Assembly (NCBI GenBank): GCA_021828635.1
Contig: JAJZEJ010000837.1
Span: forward strand, 1-20,060
Length of the DNA stretch: 20,060 bases
From: Chloroflexota bacterium
GTDB lineage: Bacteria; Chloroflexota; Ktedonobacteria; Ktedonobacterales; Ktedonobacteraceae
Reading direction: 5' to 3'
The notes under the pieces are model-generated. The model was not told where the DNA came from. It worked only from the letters and a program-made list of their open reading frames with translations, and did no database searches. Each line of letters opens with the position of its first letter. The stretch's first letter is position 1. Positions 1-6,470 of this stretch are shown piece by piece. Made by a program: the position numbers and the translations under genes.

Positions 1-20
1 AGAACGTGTTGTTCGGTCAT
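1..20 (-). CDS. 5' end of a further operon gene (runs off the left edge)
   Basis: On the minus strand an ATG lies at 20-18, three bases after the stop codon (24-26) of the preceding membrane-protein gene. The sequence AGGAGC about 8 bases before this ATG is a good ribosome-binding site, and it lies inside the end of the upstream gene. Only six complete codons (M T E Q H V) and part of a seventh are visible, so no product can be named. The tight spacing says it belongs to the same transcription unit as the three genes upstream of it. Confidence 0.6.
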
Positions 21-23
21 GGG

Positions 24-1229
24 TTATCGCTCCTGTTCAAACCGCGTCCTCGTTTCGCGTGTTTCCTGCGAGTGAGGAGACACGCGAAATGGACGCAGTG
101 AGAGATAGTGGCCGTTGAGGTGCTGGAAAAAGGGTGCCAGGGGCGTCGTGGTCGTGGGCAAGAAGAGCGGATGGTTCTCTTGGAGGGCGTGCTGCACCGC
201 CTCGATGAAGGGAGCCTCGACCTCGCTCATACGCTTGAAGGTTTGCTCGATCTGGCGAGCGCGTTGGATGAGAGGACGTGCCTGCTCAATCTCCTGCTCG
301 GCGGTTCGCGCTCGCTGGTAGCGAGCGAGCAAGGTATTGAGCGAGCCAACGAGCGGCCAGAGTGTCTCGCCTTCCATTGCAGGCACTCGCGCCGTTATCT
401 CCCCTTGCGCTTGCCTCGTAAGGGTGACGATGATCGTTTCGATGGTCGCTTGCAAGCGTTGGGAGTCTTGCATCTGACGTTCATGCAGCTGACTGAGCGT
501 ATGCTGCAAACGCGCTAACTCTTCGGCACGATCAGCGCGTTTGATGGCCTCACGGGCATGCGTGCCGACAATCCAGACGACGCCTGTCACCAGTACGTGC
601 ATCTGGATGATGCGAAAGAGAATCGTGGCCCTGTCAGTGGGCAACAAGACAGCGAGTTGCGGGGTATGGGGAGCCAGCGTCAGTTCCAGGATGCTAAAGG
701 CGATATTGACGAGCGCAGGCAGAAAGACCCAGTTGACCGGCAGAATGGCCCCGATGAACAGTTCGGCAAAGACCAGCAAATAGAGAATGTCTTTGTCGTC
801 CAGCGAGAGACCCCCTGGCGCACGTAGAATGCTCAGGTACATACCCACATTGACGGAGAGGCAAATCAGGACCCCAACGAGATTCACCTTGCCGTGCCGG
901 TTGAGTGCGATGCACAGCGCAAGCACTCCCCACACGGTGAGTGCGGTATACAAGATTTGCTTGTTGGGACCAAGCAGGCCAATGGGGGCCACCAGCAGTA
1001 AGACACTGCCTAAGAAGAGCATGATGGCACTGGCGAGACGGCCACGGCGTACTCGATCACGCTGGGCAAATGTTGCTCCGACGGGTGGGTCAGCGGGAGC
1101 GGTATGCCGATACCACCAGGCGAGCAAGCCCGTAGTACTGCTAAAGTTTTGATCGCCCAGCACCGTATGTGACCACTGTTCGGTGGCCGGAGTTGGTGCT
1201 TGCCTGAGTGGAAACAAGGACGGTTGCAT
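24..1229 (-). CDS. Six-TM membrane protein with HAMP-like/coiled-coil cytoplasmic tail
   Basis: The 401-aa product starts with a soluble stretch of about 60 residues. Roughly six hydrophobic segments follow (about residues 64-86, 91-110, 114-136, 146-165, 168-187 and 206-227). A charged, helical C-terminal half comes next, with a coiled coil from about 230. A HAMP-like segment (QGEITARVPAMEGETLWPLV, followed by helix) lies near 273-305. No kinase, cyclase or methyl-accepting output domain is present, so if it is a sensor it must act through a partner. I chose the ATG at 1229 rather than the one at 1265, because AAAGGAGGT lies between them, about 11 bases before 1229. It follows the 158-aa gene by 54 bases and is followed after 3 bases by another gene, so it is mid-operon. 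The function is inferred only from architecture. Confidence 0.8.
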   Translation of the reverse strand: MQPSLFPLRQAPTPATEQWSHTVLGDQNFSSTTGLLAWWYRHTAPADPPVGATFAQRDRVRRGRLASAIMLFLGSVLLLVAPIGLLGPNKQILYTALTVWGVLALCIALNRHGKVNLVGVLICLSVNVGMYLSILRAPGGLSLDDKDILYLLVFAELFIGAILPVNWVFLPALVNIAFSILELTLAPHTPQLAVLLPTDRATILFRIIQMHVLVTGVVWIVGTHAREAIKRADRAEELARLQHTLSQLHERQMQDSQRLQATIETIIVTLTRQAQGEITARVPAMEGETLWPLVGSLNTLLARYQRARTAEQEIEQARPLIQRARQIEQTFKRMSEVEAPFIEAVQHALQENHPLFLPTTTTPLAPFFQHLNGHYLSLRPFRVSPHSQETRETRTRFEQER

Positions 1230-1283
1230 GAATGTGTCCAAACCTCCTTTTGTGAGATGAATCAATGAACTGATGGAGTGTGT

Positions 1284-1760
1284 TTACACCACGAACTGCT
1301 GCTGCTGTAAATCGAGCAGCAACGATTCGATCTCGTGTGGTGGGAGCCGCAGCACACGAGCGAGATCAGGAATACTCTTCTGCCCATCAACGAGCAGCAG
1401 GAGTTGGCGATGCCGCCGCGAAAACGTGGTGGGAACCACCAGTCGAGTGGGGTCACGGCGACAGGGACGATAGACCTGGGTGACAGCAACTTCCGGGGTT
1501 ACCAGCCACTCAAGGTTGCCTGCCTGACGCAAGCGGGTCAAAGCTGCCTGCTGGCGAGCCAGAAGCTGGCCTTGCGCAGTGACAATCGTGCAGGACTGTA
1601 CCTGCCCACCGAGCAGGTGCAAGATGGCAGTGGCATTGCCCGTGCCATCCTCCTGTATGTGTGGCAACGTTGCCGAGAGAGTGAGTGGTTCGTGCCAGCC
1701 GCGCACGGTCTCCAGTAGCACATGGAAAGGTAGTGCAAAGCGTTGGGGCGCAGTTAGCAT
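1284..1760 (-). CDS. 158-aa protein with winged-helix-like C-terminus, unknown function
   Basis: I do not recognise the family. The N-terminal ~95 residues are mixed alpha/beta without signal peptide or membrane segment. The last ~45 residues (LLLLVDGQKSIPDLARVLRL, then PPHEIESLLLDLQQ) resemble the compact winged-helix tails seen in PqqD-like and DUF4388-like bacterial proteins. The ATG at 1760 is preferred over 1790 because GGAGGAGG stands 7 bases before it. The start overlaps the stop of the upstream methyltransferase-like gene in ATGCTAA (1760-1754), so the two are translationally coupled and probably made in fixed ratio. The gene lies just before the HAMP-like membrane protein, which suggests a small adaptor or regulator in one signalling unit. 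That role is inference. Confidence 0.75.
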   Translation of the reverse strand: MLTAPQRFALPFHVLLETVRGWHEPLTLSATLPHIQEDGTGNATAILHLLGGQVQSCTIVTAQGQLLARQQAALTRLRQAGNLEWLVTPEVAVTQVYRPCRRDPTRLVVPTTFSRRHRQLLLLVDGQKSIPDLARVLRLPPHEIESLLLDLQQQQFVV

Positions 1761-2641
1761 CGGATACCCTCCTCCACAGGTCGTGTCCACAGCACATGCA
1801 TGGTACAGGTCGCGATGAACGAGGGCTGGAGGATTTCATGAACCAGCGCCCGATGCCACGCTTGCAAACAAGCTGAAGCCAGTGCATCAGCAGGCGCAAG
1901 CATCTCTTCGGACATGGTGCGTAGCCAGAAGGGCAGAACGCGGGCGAGTGTCTGCGGCGTCTGTTCTGATGCTCGAACAGGGAAAGGAATATCGAGATGC
2001 TCGACGGGTTGACCGCCCATACGGCTCAGCCATTGCTGCATGAGCATAGGTAAGACGCTGACATTGCCCATCGTGGCAGGCTCGGCATCGGGACAGCCAC
2101 ACCCACGTTCGCTCGCGAACCGACGTACCCGCGCTATCGCCTGCACGCACCTGTCTTGCTGTGTCTGTAGCCAACTTCCCTCCACCCAGCGCACGAGGCC
2201 ACCAGGGCAACAGAGCCGTGTGAGAGCGGTGAGCAAGCGCACGAACACGTTGGTAGGAATAGAGTGCAGCACGTGGGACAGTTCTACTAGCGCGTAGCTG
2301 TGAGCTGGCAGTCGTTCGAGGCAATCGAGAACCATGTCCGTGGTCCACACTGGCACATCACGCAGTCGCCACAGATAGCTGTTACCATAATGATGCAGGA
2401 AGGTCGCAGCATTGACGGCAGGCTCAGTAAGCCAGCGACAGGGATCATCGGCGGGTAAGTCCAGACCCCAGCCTACGCCCGTGCAGGAGAGCTTGAGCAT
2501 CGGTGCCTCTGGTCTCCCTGGCACGGTCGGTGGGCGCAGGCAGAGCAGGGGTTGGGTGGCGTAGGGTGTGATAGTATTCTGAAATACCTGGAACGTTGTC
2601 GTGGTACTGTCATGGTCAAGCATACTAACGGCTTGAGGCAT
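1754..2641 (-). CDS. Degenerate SAM-methyltransferase-like protein
   Basis: The 295-aa protein has the layout of a class I methyltransferase. A motif-I-like segment (MLKLSCTGVGWGLDLP, about residues 48-63) sits where family members have LDLGCGTGxWxLDLA. An acidic/hydrophobic strand ALVELSHVLHSIP (about 117-129) comes next, then the PGG turn plus strand (CCPGGLVRWVEGSW, about 145-158) typical of motif III. The glycine pattern of motif I is altered and the acidic residue is missing, so SAM binding is doubtful. It may be a pseudo-enzyme with a binding or scaffolding role. The ATG at 2641 is preferred over the one at 2659, since AAAGAGGA lies between them at suitable spacing. It is the first gene of the minus-strand operon, divergent from the XRE regulator. 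The methyltransferase-fold call is moderate; catalytic activity is unsupported. Confidence 0.7.
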   Translation of the reverse strand: MPQAVSMLDHDSTTTTFQVFQNTITPYATQPLLCLRPPTVPGRPEAPMLKLSCTGVGWGLDLPADDPCRWLTEPAVNAATFLHHYGNSYLWRLRDVPVWTTDMVLDCLERLPAHSYALVELSHVLHSIPTNVFVRLLTALTRLCCPGGLVRWVEGSWLQTQQDRCVQAIARVRRFASERGCGCPDAEPATMGNVSVLPMLMQQWLSRMGGQPVEHLDIPFPVRASEQTPQTLARVLPFWLRTMSEEMLAPADALASACLQAWHRALVHEILQPSFIATCTMHVLWTRPVEEGIRC

Positions 2642-2670
2642 GTTCTTATCCTCTTTCATATTGTTTGTGA

Positions 2671-2676
2671 TATAAT
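2671..2676 (+). promoter_or_regulatory. Candidate -10 box for the XRE regulator
   Basis: A perfect TATAAT lies 132 bases before the ATG at 2808 in the A+T-rich divergent intergenic region (2642-2807). The upstream -35 region is poor (TTATCC-like at 19-bp spacing), so the promoter would be weak or activator-dependent. On the opposite strand the same bases give a weaker TATATC/ATTATA context that could serve the divergent operon. Confidence 0.35.
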
Positions 2677-2807
2677 TTACCTGGGCTACTTACATCCAAA
2701 TACACAATACACTACTTTCTGTCACTATAGAACACCCTTTAAAGTATGGTTTTTTGTTGCAGAACGGGTAAATAAACACATACCTATTGGTTGCTTAGAG
2801 GGATATT

Positions 2808-4022
2808 ATGAGTAAGTACCATTACGGCATAATAGTCAGAAAAGGCCGTGAAAAACAGGGGATGACACAGGCTCAATTAGCAGCAATCTGGCCCAAAGAT
2901 GACGGTGGCGTAGGCGTCAGCGTAGGTTTTGTGCAATTTGTAGAAGCTGGTAAGAAGACTATTGACAGTGACCGCACGAAAAGAGGTCTTTGCGAAATTC
3001 TTCATTTAGAACCCTGGAGGTTTGGCTTGGCTGACTTCGACCCTTTTGACCCTTCATGGGTTCCCTCAAAGAGCAAACGATTACTTGACCAAACATTAGA
3101 GTTTGCCGAGTATTCCATCCGCAGGTTTGAGGATTCGTATCGAACTGCTCCATTACCTGTAGCTGTTGCCGATGCAAAGCAATTGCATAATTTGTTTGAG
3201 TACATTAAACAGCATCAACCGCCTACTATTCAGAATGAGAGGCGTTTTCTACGACTCTATGCCCAAACACTGAATCTAGATGGCATTGTGTTCATTGGAT
3301 ATGAAGAGTATGATAAAGCTCTTCAAGCGTTCCGAGAAATGAATAAAGTTGCTGAACAGTTAGGTGAACCAACATGGATAGCTCACTCATTGTTGGCAAT
3401 TGGGGTGGAGTTACATCGTGCTGGATATCTATTAAGACAAGCAGGGGATACATCAGATTGGGCAGCATATATGAAAGAAGCTGTTCAACACCTTGAAGGA
3501 GCGCGTGATGTAACCTTTAGTACAAGTAAGAATGTTGCTGCTTATGTTCATGCATACCTTGCACGCATGTATGGGTCGATTGGTGATGATTACCATTTTG
3601 AGCAAGCAATTAATACTGCTCGTAACTTAGCTCCTAGCAACTACGGAGACGGGACAGATTTTGTTTATCACCATCTTAGCAGTATCTTAGCAGAAAAGAG
3701 CTATGGATTCCTTGACCTTGATTTGCCTGAAAAAACGCTTGCCATGCGTGAAGAGATTGAAGAGCAAATAAGCAAGGATAATAATAATCGTTTGGCTGCA
3801 TGGATACACTTAGATTGGGCAAAAGCGTATAGTATGCAGGGCAAAATTGAGGAAAGTGTAAAAGAGGGACGTGATTTCTATGGGAAGGCACAGGTTATGC
3901 AATCTCCACATATCTTAACCCGTGCTAAACGTTTTGCGGCTGGACTGATGAAACAGTGTAAAGATGTACAAACGGTGAAGGATTTTTATGAAGAAGTGAA
4001 CGCGACAAGGGAGACACAGTGA
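2808..4022 (+). CDS. XRE-type HTH regulator with C-terminal TPR domain
   Basis: The 404-aa protein has an N-terminal Cro/C1-type helix-turn-helix (about residues 5-65): GREKQGMTQAQLAAIWP gives helices 2-3 and VGFVQFVEAGKKTI the following helix. The long all-helical remainder contains TPR-like motifs, for example EEYDKALQAFREMNKVAEQL and AWIHLDWAKAYSMQGKIEES. This plan (HTH plus TPR sensor) is shared with RRNPP peptide-responsive regulators and with many uncharacterised Chloroflexota regulators. Which ligand it senses cannot be read from the sequence. AGAGGG lies 7 bases before the ATG. The stop overlaps the next start (GTGA, 4019-4022), so the downstream 133-aa gene is translationally coupled. 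Base composition is visibly A+T-richer than in the operon to its left, which suggests separate acquisition. Confidence 0.85.
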   Translation: MSKYHYGIIVRKGREKQGMTQAQLAAIWPKDDGGVGVSVGFVQFVEAGKKTIDSDRTKRGLCEILHLEPWRFGLADFDPFDPSWVPSKSKRLLDQTLEFAEYSIRRFEDSYRTAPLPVAVADAKQLHNLFEYIKQHQPPTIQNERRFLRLYAQTLNLDGIVFIGYEEYDKALQAFREMNKVAEQLGEPTWIAHSLLAIGVELHRAGYLLRQAGDTSDWAAYMKEAVQHLEGARDVTFSTSKNVAAYVHAYLARMYGSIGDDYHFEQAINTARNLAPSNYGDGTDFVYHHLSSILAEKSYGFLDLDLPEKTLAMREEIEEQISKDNNNRLAAWIHLDWAKAYSMQGKIEESVKEGRDFYGKAQVMQSPHILTRAKRFAAGLMKQCKDVQTVKDFYEEVNATRETQ

Positions 4023-4420
4023 TAGAGTTTAAGAAATACAAAAAAAATACTCCGACAGTAGCGCGTATACTGACCTTTCAAGATTATGAGGAACGGCAAG
4101 GGTTAATCTACGCACCAGAAGGTATATTACAGTTTACCCCTGGTGATTATCTAGCGAAAGATACAAAAGGAGAATGGGTGATTAGACAAGCGACAATCAG
4201 AGATAGATATAAAAAAGTTGCTCCTGAAGATGAAGAGGATTTTGCGCAGTTTTTGCGTATCGACGTGTCTTTTGCCGCACAAATGCCAGAACCTTTTACC
4301 ATCGATGACATGCGAGGGAAAGCAGGTGATTATATTGTTCTGAATGAGGGAGGAGGTTGGCCTGTGGATCGTGAAATATTTGAACAGACCTATCAACTTG
4401 TTGAAGAACAAAAAGCGTAG
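4019..4420 (+). CDS. 133-aa phage-type protein with two PGDY repeats
   Basis: The GTG start overlaps the stop of the XRE-TPR gene by four bases. The N-terminal FKKYKKNTPTVARILTFQDYEE resembles the FRKKPVxVEAxQ opening of a small, functionally uncharacterised family common in phages and mobile DNA. That family normally ends with one PGDYxxxxxxGExYPxxxxxFxxxYxxV motif. Here the motif occurs twice: once at about residues 41-67 (PGDYLAKDTKGEW...RYKKV) and again at about 102-128 (AGDYIVLNEGGGWPVDREIF...TYQLV). No enzyme motif, signal peptide or membrane segment is visible. Coupling to the regulator suggests a partner or co-regulated effector, but the function is unknown. Confidence 0.8.
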   Translation: MIEFKKYKKNTPTVARILTFQDYEERQGLIYAPEGILQFTPGDYLAKDTKGEWVIRQATIRDRYKKVAPEDEEDFAQFLRIDVSFAAQMPEPFTIDDMRGKAGDYIVLNEGGGWPVDREIFEQTYQLVEEQKA

Positions 4421-4518
4421 TAATGGGGTATGTGAGATATACTCTCAAATGTGTGCTAGATGGCCGCATGAAAAGAGCATTTTGGAGTTAGAGGATAGAC
4501 TACGCCGAGAGGAATAGC

Positions 4519-4767
4519 ATGACAGTAACCATTGAGAGAGAAGATAAAAAATCAGAACCACGCGCCAAAGAGATACAACAAAACTGGAGAGCCTGGGCGC
4601 GGACGAATGGTTTCATCCAAGAAAAGACGGAATCAATTGAGGTTGGGAGCCTTCGAGTTGTGCTAGAAATATGGGAACAGCAGCAAAGCAAATGCTTGAT
4701 CTATATGCCACCAATCCTTTCTACACAAGGTGGCGATATACTCTATATCACTGAGCGGGACATCTGA
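4519..4767 (+). CDS. 82-aa hypothetical protein
   Basis: This small, charged, soluble protein has no recognisable domain. The N-terminal half is rich in Lys/Glu (TIEREDKKSEPRAKEIQQNW), and the C-terminal half is beta-rich (SLRVVLEIWEQQQSKCLIYM). It has no signal peptide. AGAGGA lies 6 bases before the ATG, a good site, and this is the main reason to accept it as real. It follows the PGDY-repeat gene by 98 bases on the same strand, so it could be the third gene of that unit. Base composition matches the A+T-rich island. Confidence 0.6.
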   Translation: MTVTIEREDKKSEPRAKEIQQNWRAWARTNGFIQEKTESIEVGSLRVVLEIWEQQQSKCLIYMPPILSTQGGDILYITERDI

Positions 4768-4913
4768 ATAGCTTTCTAGAAGATGTAAAAAAGCTCGTAA
4801 TCACCGCTCTTATAATGGTGCAAGTGAAGCAAGAACGGCGAGAAGAGCGTATCAGGCTAAATTAATATTGAGTAACAAGAAGCGTAGCATCTGCACTATA
4901 TTAAATATTTCGG

Positions 4914-5120
4914 TTGATAGATAGGCAACTCGTGAAACAGACAACAGATGTTGTCATTTTAGGTGGTGGCGTCATTGGATGCTCTATTGCCTATCAGCTT
5001 TGTAAGCGTGGAGTAGATGTGATCGTACTAGAGCAGGGAGAGATAGGCTCACAAGCATCCAATGACGCTTCTGGTCTGCTTGCCCCATTGAAACCGTTTG
5101 TGAAACAGGATGATCTGTAA
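4914..5120 (+). pseudogene. thiO: N-terminal stub of glycine-oxidase-like FAD oxidoreductase
   Basis: Residues 10-40 show the dinucleotide-binding fold of DAO/glycine-oxidase flavoproteins. They contain DVVILGGGVIGCSIAYQL, then a helix, then the acidic strand end VIVLEQGEIG, followed by SQASNDASGLLAP, which corresponds to the xxAS.AaaGLLAP motif of ThiO. Full-length ThiO is about 370 residues; this copy ends after 68. The stop TAA overlaps the first bases (GTAAAT, 5117) of the inverted-terminus element that follows, so truncation by that insertion is the simplest explanation. The start could be TTG 4914 or GTG 4932; neither has a convincing ribosome site. It is probably dead, and no thiamine genes are near. 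Confidence 0.7.
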
Positions 5121-5312
5121 ATCATTTTACTTTGTGGGCGAAAATTGGATCATTAAGTGGGCGGTAAAACGGGCAAAAGCGAAGAGGAAATGATGAAAGC
5201 TAGAGGGTGATTTGTCTCTTATGGCTCTGCTGGCTCCTTCCCTACACCTGCTTGCTTACCCATTTAATTATCCAATTTTTTAACAATCCGCCCATTTAAT
5301 CCTCGCATTTAC
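5117..5312. mobile_element. MITE-like element with long imperfect inverted termini
   Basis: Both ends of this ~196-bp segment begin GTAAAT when read inward. Each then carries TGGGCG, and each has a well-conserved inner block, AATTGGATnATTAAnTGGG (left 5143-5161; right complement within 5257-5278). The inner blocks match at about 18 of 20 positions in inverted orientation. The middle (about 5170-5250) encodes nothing I can support. It sits exactly between the thiO stub and the ISL3 transposase fragment. I could not identify a target duplication (flanks GATCT and AGCT). It could be a MITE or the joined ends of a deleted insertion sequence. Confidence 0.5.
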
Positions 5313-5823
5313 AGCTGGGGGTTCAACGATTGTCTTCAACTATGTAACCCAACTACGACAATTGATGGGAGAACCGTCAACGGCTGGCCCGGTGATGCGG
5401 ACGAGGCCAACGCCGTTGAAAGCAGCTCTCCCTTCCCCCCGAGAAATCGCTTGATGGTTCTGTTTGCCGACGAAGAGGCTCAGCCAAAAACAACAAGAAG
5501 ACCTCCAGATGTTGCTTGAGGCTGATAGTGAACTCAGTGAGATCTACCACCTTACACAAACCTTCTTTGGTTTGATGAGAGAACACTCTTCCGAAGAGTT
5601 GACACCGTGGATGGAAAGCGCATTGCAGAGCAAGATTCCAGAGATTCGAAGCTTTGCCCGTGGACGAGGACGAGATGAAGCTGCCGTTCGTGCAGGCTTG
5701 GATCTTCCCTGGTCCCAGGGGCAGACCGAAGGTCAGATTACTCGCCTCAAGCTGATCAAGAGACAAGGATATGGGAGGGCTAAATTTGATCTGCTGCGGC
5801 AACGTGTGCTTCATGCCGCTTGA
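5311..5823 (+). pseudogene. ISL3-family transposase, C-terminal fragment with internal stop
   Basis: Reading from 5311, the frame gives GGSTIVFNYVTQLRQL, then PSPREIA, a TGA stop at 5452-5454, then WFCLPTKRLSQKQQ. It continues to the diagnostic C-terminus WSQGQTEGQITRLKLIKRQ followed by GYGRAKFDLLRQRVLHA. This order matches ISL3 transposases (TGSY..YV..LR, SPRQVAWLL, DLPWSNGQVEGxVNRLKxLKRxxYGRAxxDLLRxRLL). About 170 of roughly 400-550 codons remain. The N-terminal zinc-finger/HTH part is absent, cut off at the inverted-terminus element. With the internal stop and missing N-terminus it cannot make active transposase. Confidence 0.85.
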
Positions 5824-6176
5824 TGTCTCTCAACCATGATGCAACTGGTTTGCTAAACATTGACGTCGTGGGCGACGGTACTCCTAAGTTCTTGATCCGC
5901 CAGTCGCAGCACCGCCTCAGCTTTCCATTTCGTCTGCTATGGTTCAAAAACGCTGAGAGATGCCAGCAGAAAGAACACCCTCTCAAATGCCGACAGCGAA
6001 TGCTCTCATGTCTGCGTTCGCATGTCCATCCGATCACGCAAAGTGCGGGAGAGCCGAAAACGCAGGGAAAAAATGTCGGGACCCCTAATAGGCTCTGGCT
6101 TCTTCATTCGTCAGAATGGCGCTTTCGGAGACTCCCGTCCCGGTCAGATCAAGCTCTCGTGACTTAGCTGCAATAC
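5824..6176. other. Intergenic stretch without a supported gene
   Basis: The open frames here are short, lack ribosome sites and match nothing I recognise. The last part (about 6100-6160, FFIRQNGAFGDSRPGQI in one frame) may be a decayed continuation of the Tn3-type transposase that follows. That link is tentative. Confidence 0.4.
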
Positions 6177-6353
6177 TGGCTAATGAGATCCGTGCCTCTT
6201 GGATACGATCACATCAATATGTTAGGCAAATACACGTTTCTCTTTGCTGAAGAGATCCGTCAGGGAGCCTTTCGCCCGTTACGTGAACTAGAAGGAACAG
6301 AACAAGAGCAGGAGGAGTTGGGAATAGCGGCACAGGAAACAAAAGAAGCGTAG
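6177..6353 (+). pseudogene. Tn3-family transposase C-terminal remnant
   Basis: The frame from 6177 reads WLMRSVPLGYDHINMLGKYT, then FLFAEEIRQGAFRPLRELEG and an acidic tail. Tn3-family TnpA proteins end with LSPLGWEHINLTGDYxW...GxFRPLR, and the spacing between the HIN-x-x-G-Y and FRPLR blocks is as expected. Only about 58 codons remain of a protein normally near 1000 aa. A stop (6165-6167) lies just upstream in frame. No terminal inverted repeat or resolvase was found. It is a scar of an old Tn3-type transposon. Confidence 0.65.
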
Positions 6354-6470
6354 AAACATTTTTCTTTGCTCTCTTTCGAGAGTTGATCAGTGATAGGGCA
6401 GACCAGTTCTTGAAACCTTTCCTGCCCATCCCGAGACATTTTAGTGTTCTGACCGCTCTCTTTTGATCTC

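Noticed and set aside
108..518. Plus-strand 136-codon frame at the left end
   Set aside because: Antisense to the HAMP-like/coiled-coil tail of the membrane protein; no start signal.
6365..6385. CTCTC-TTTC-GAGAG hairpin as terminator of the 1350-aa regulator
   Set aside because: Stem of only five pairs and no T run on either strand.
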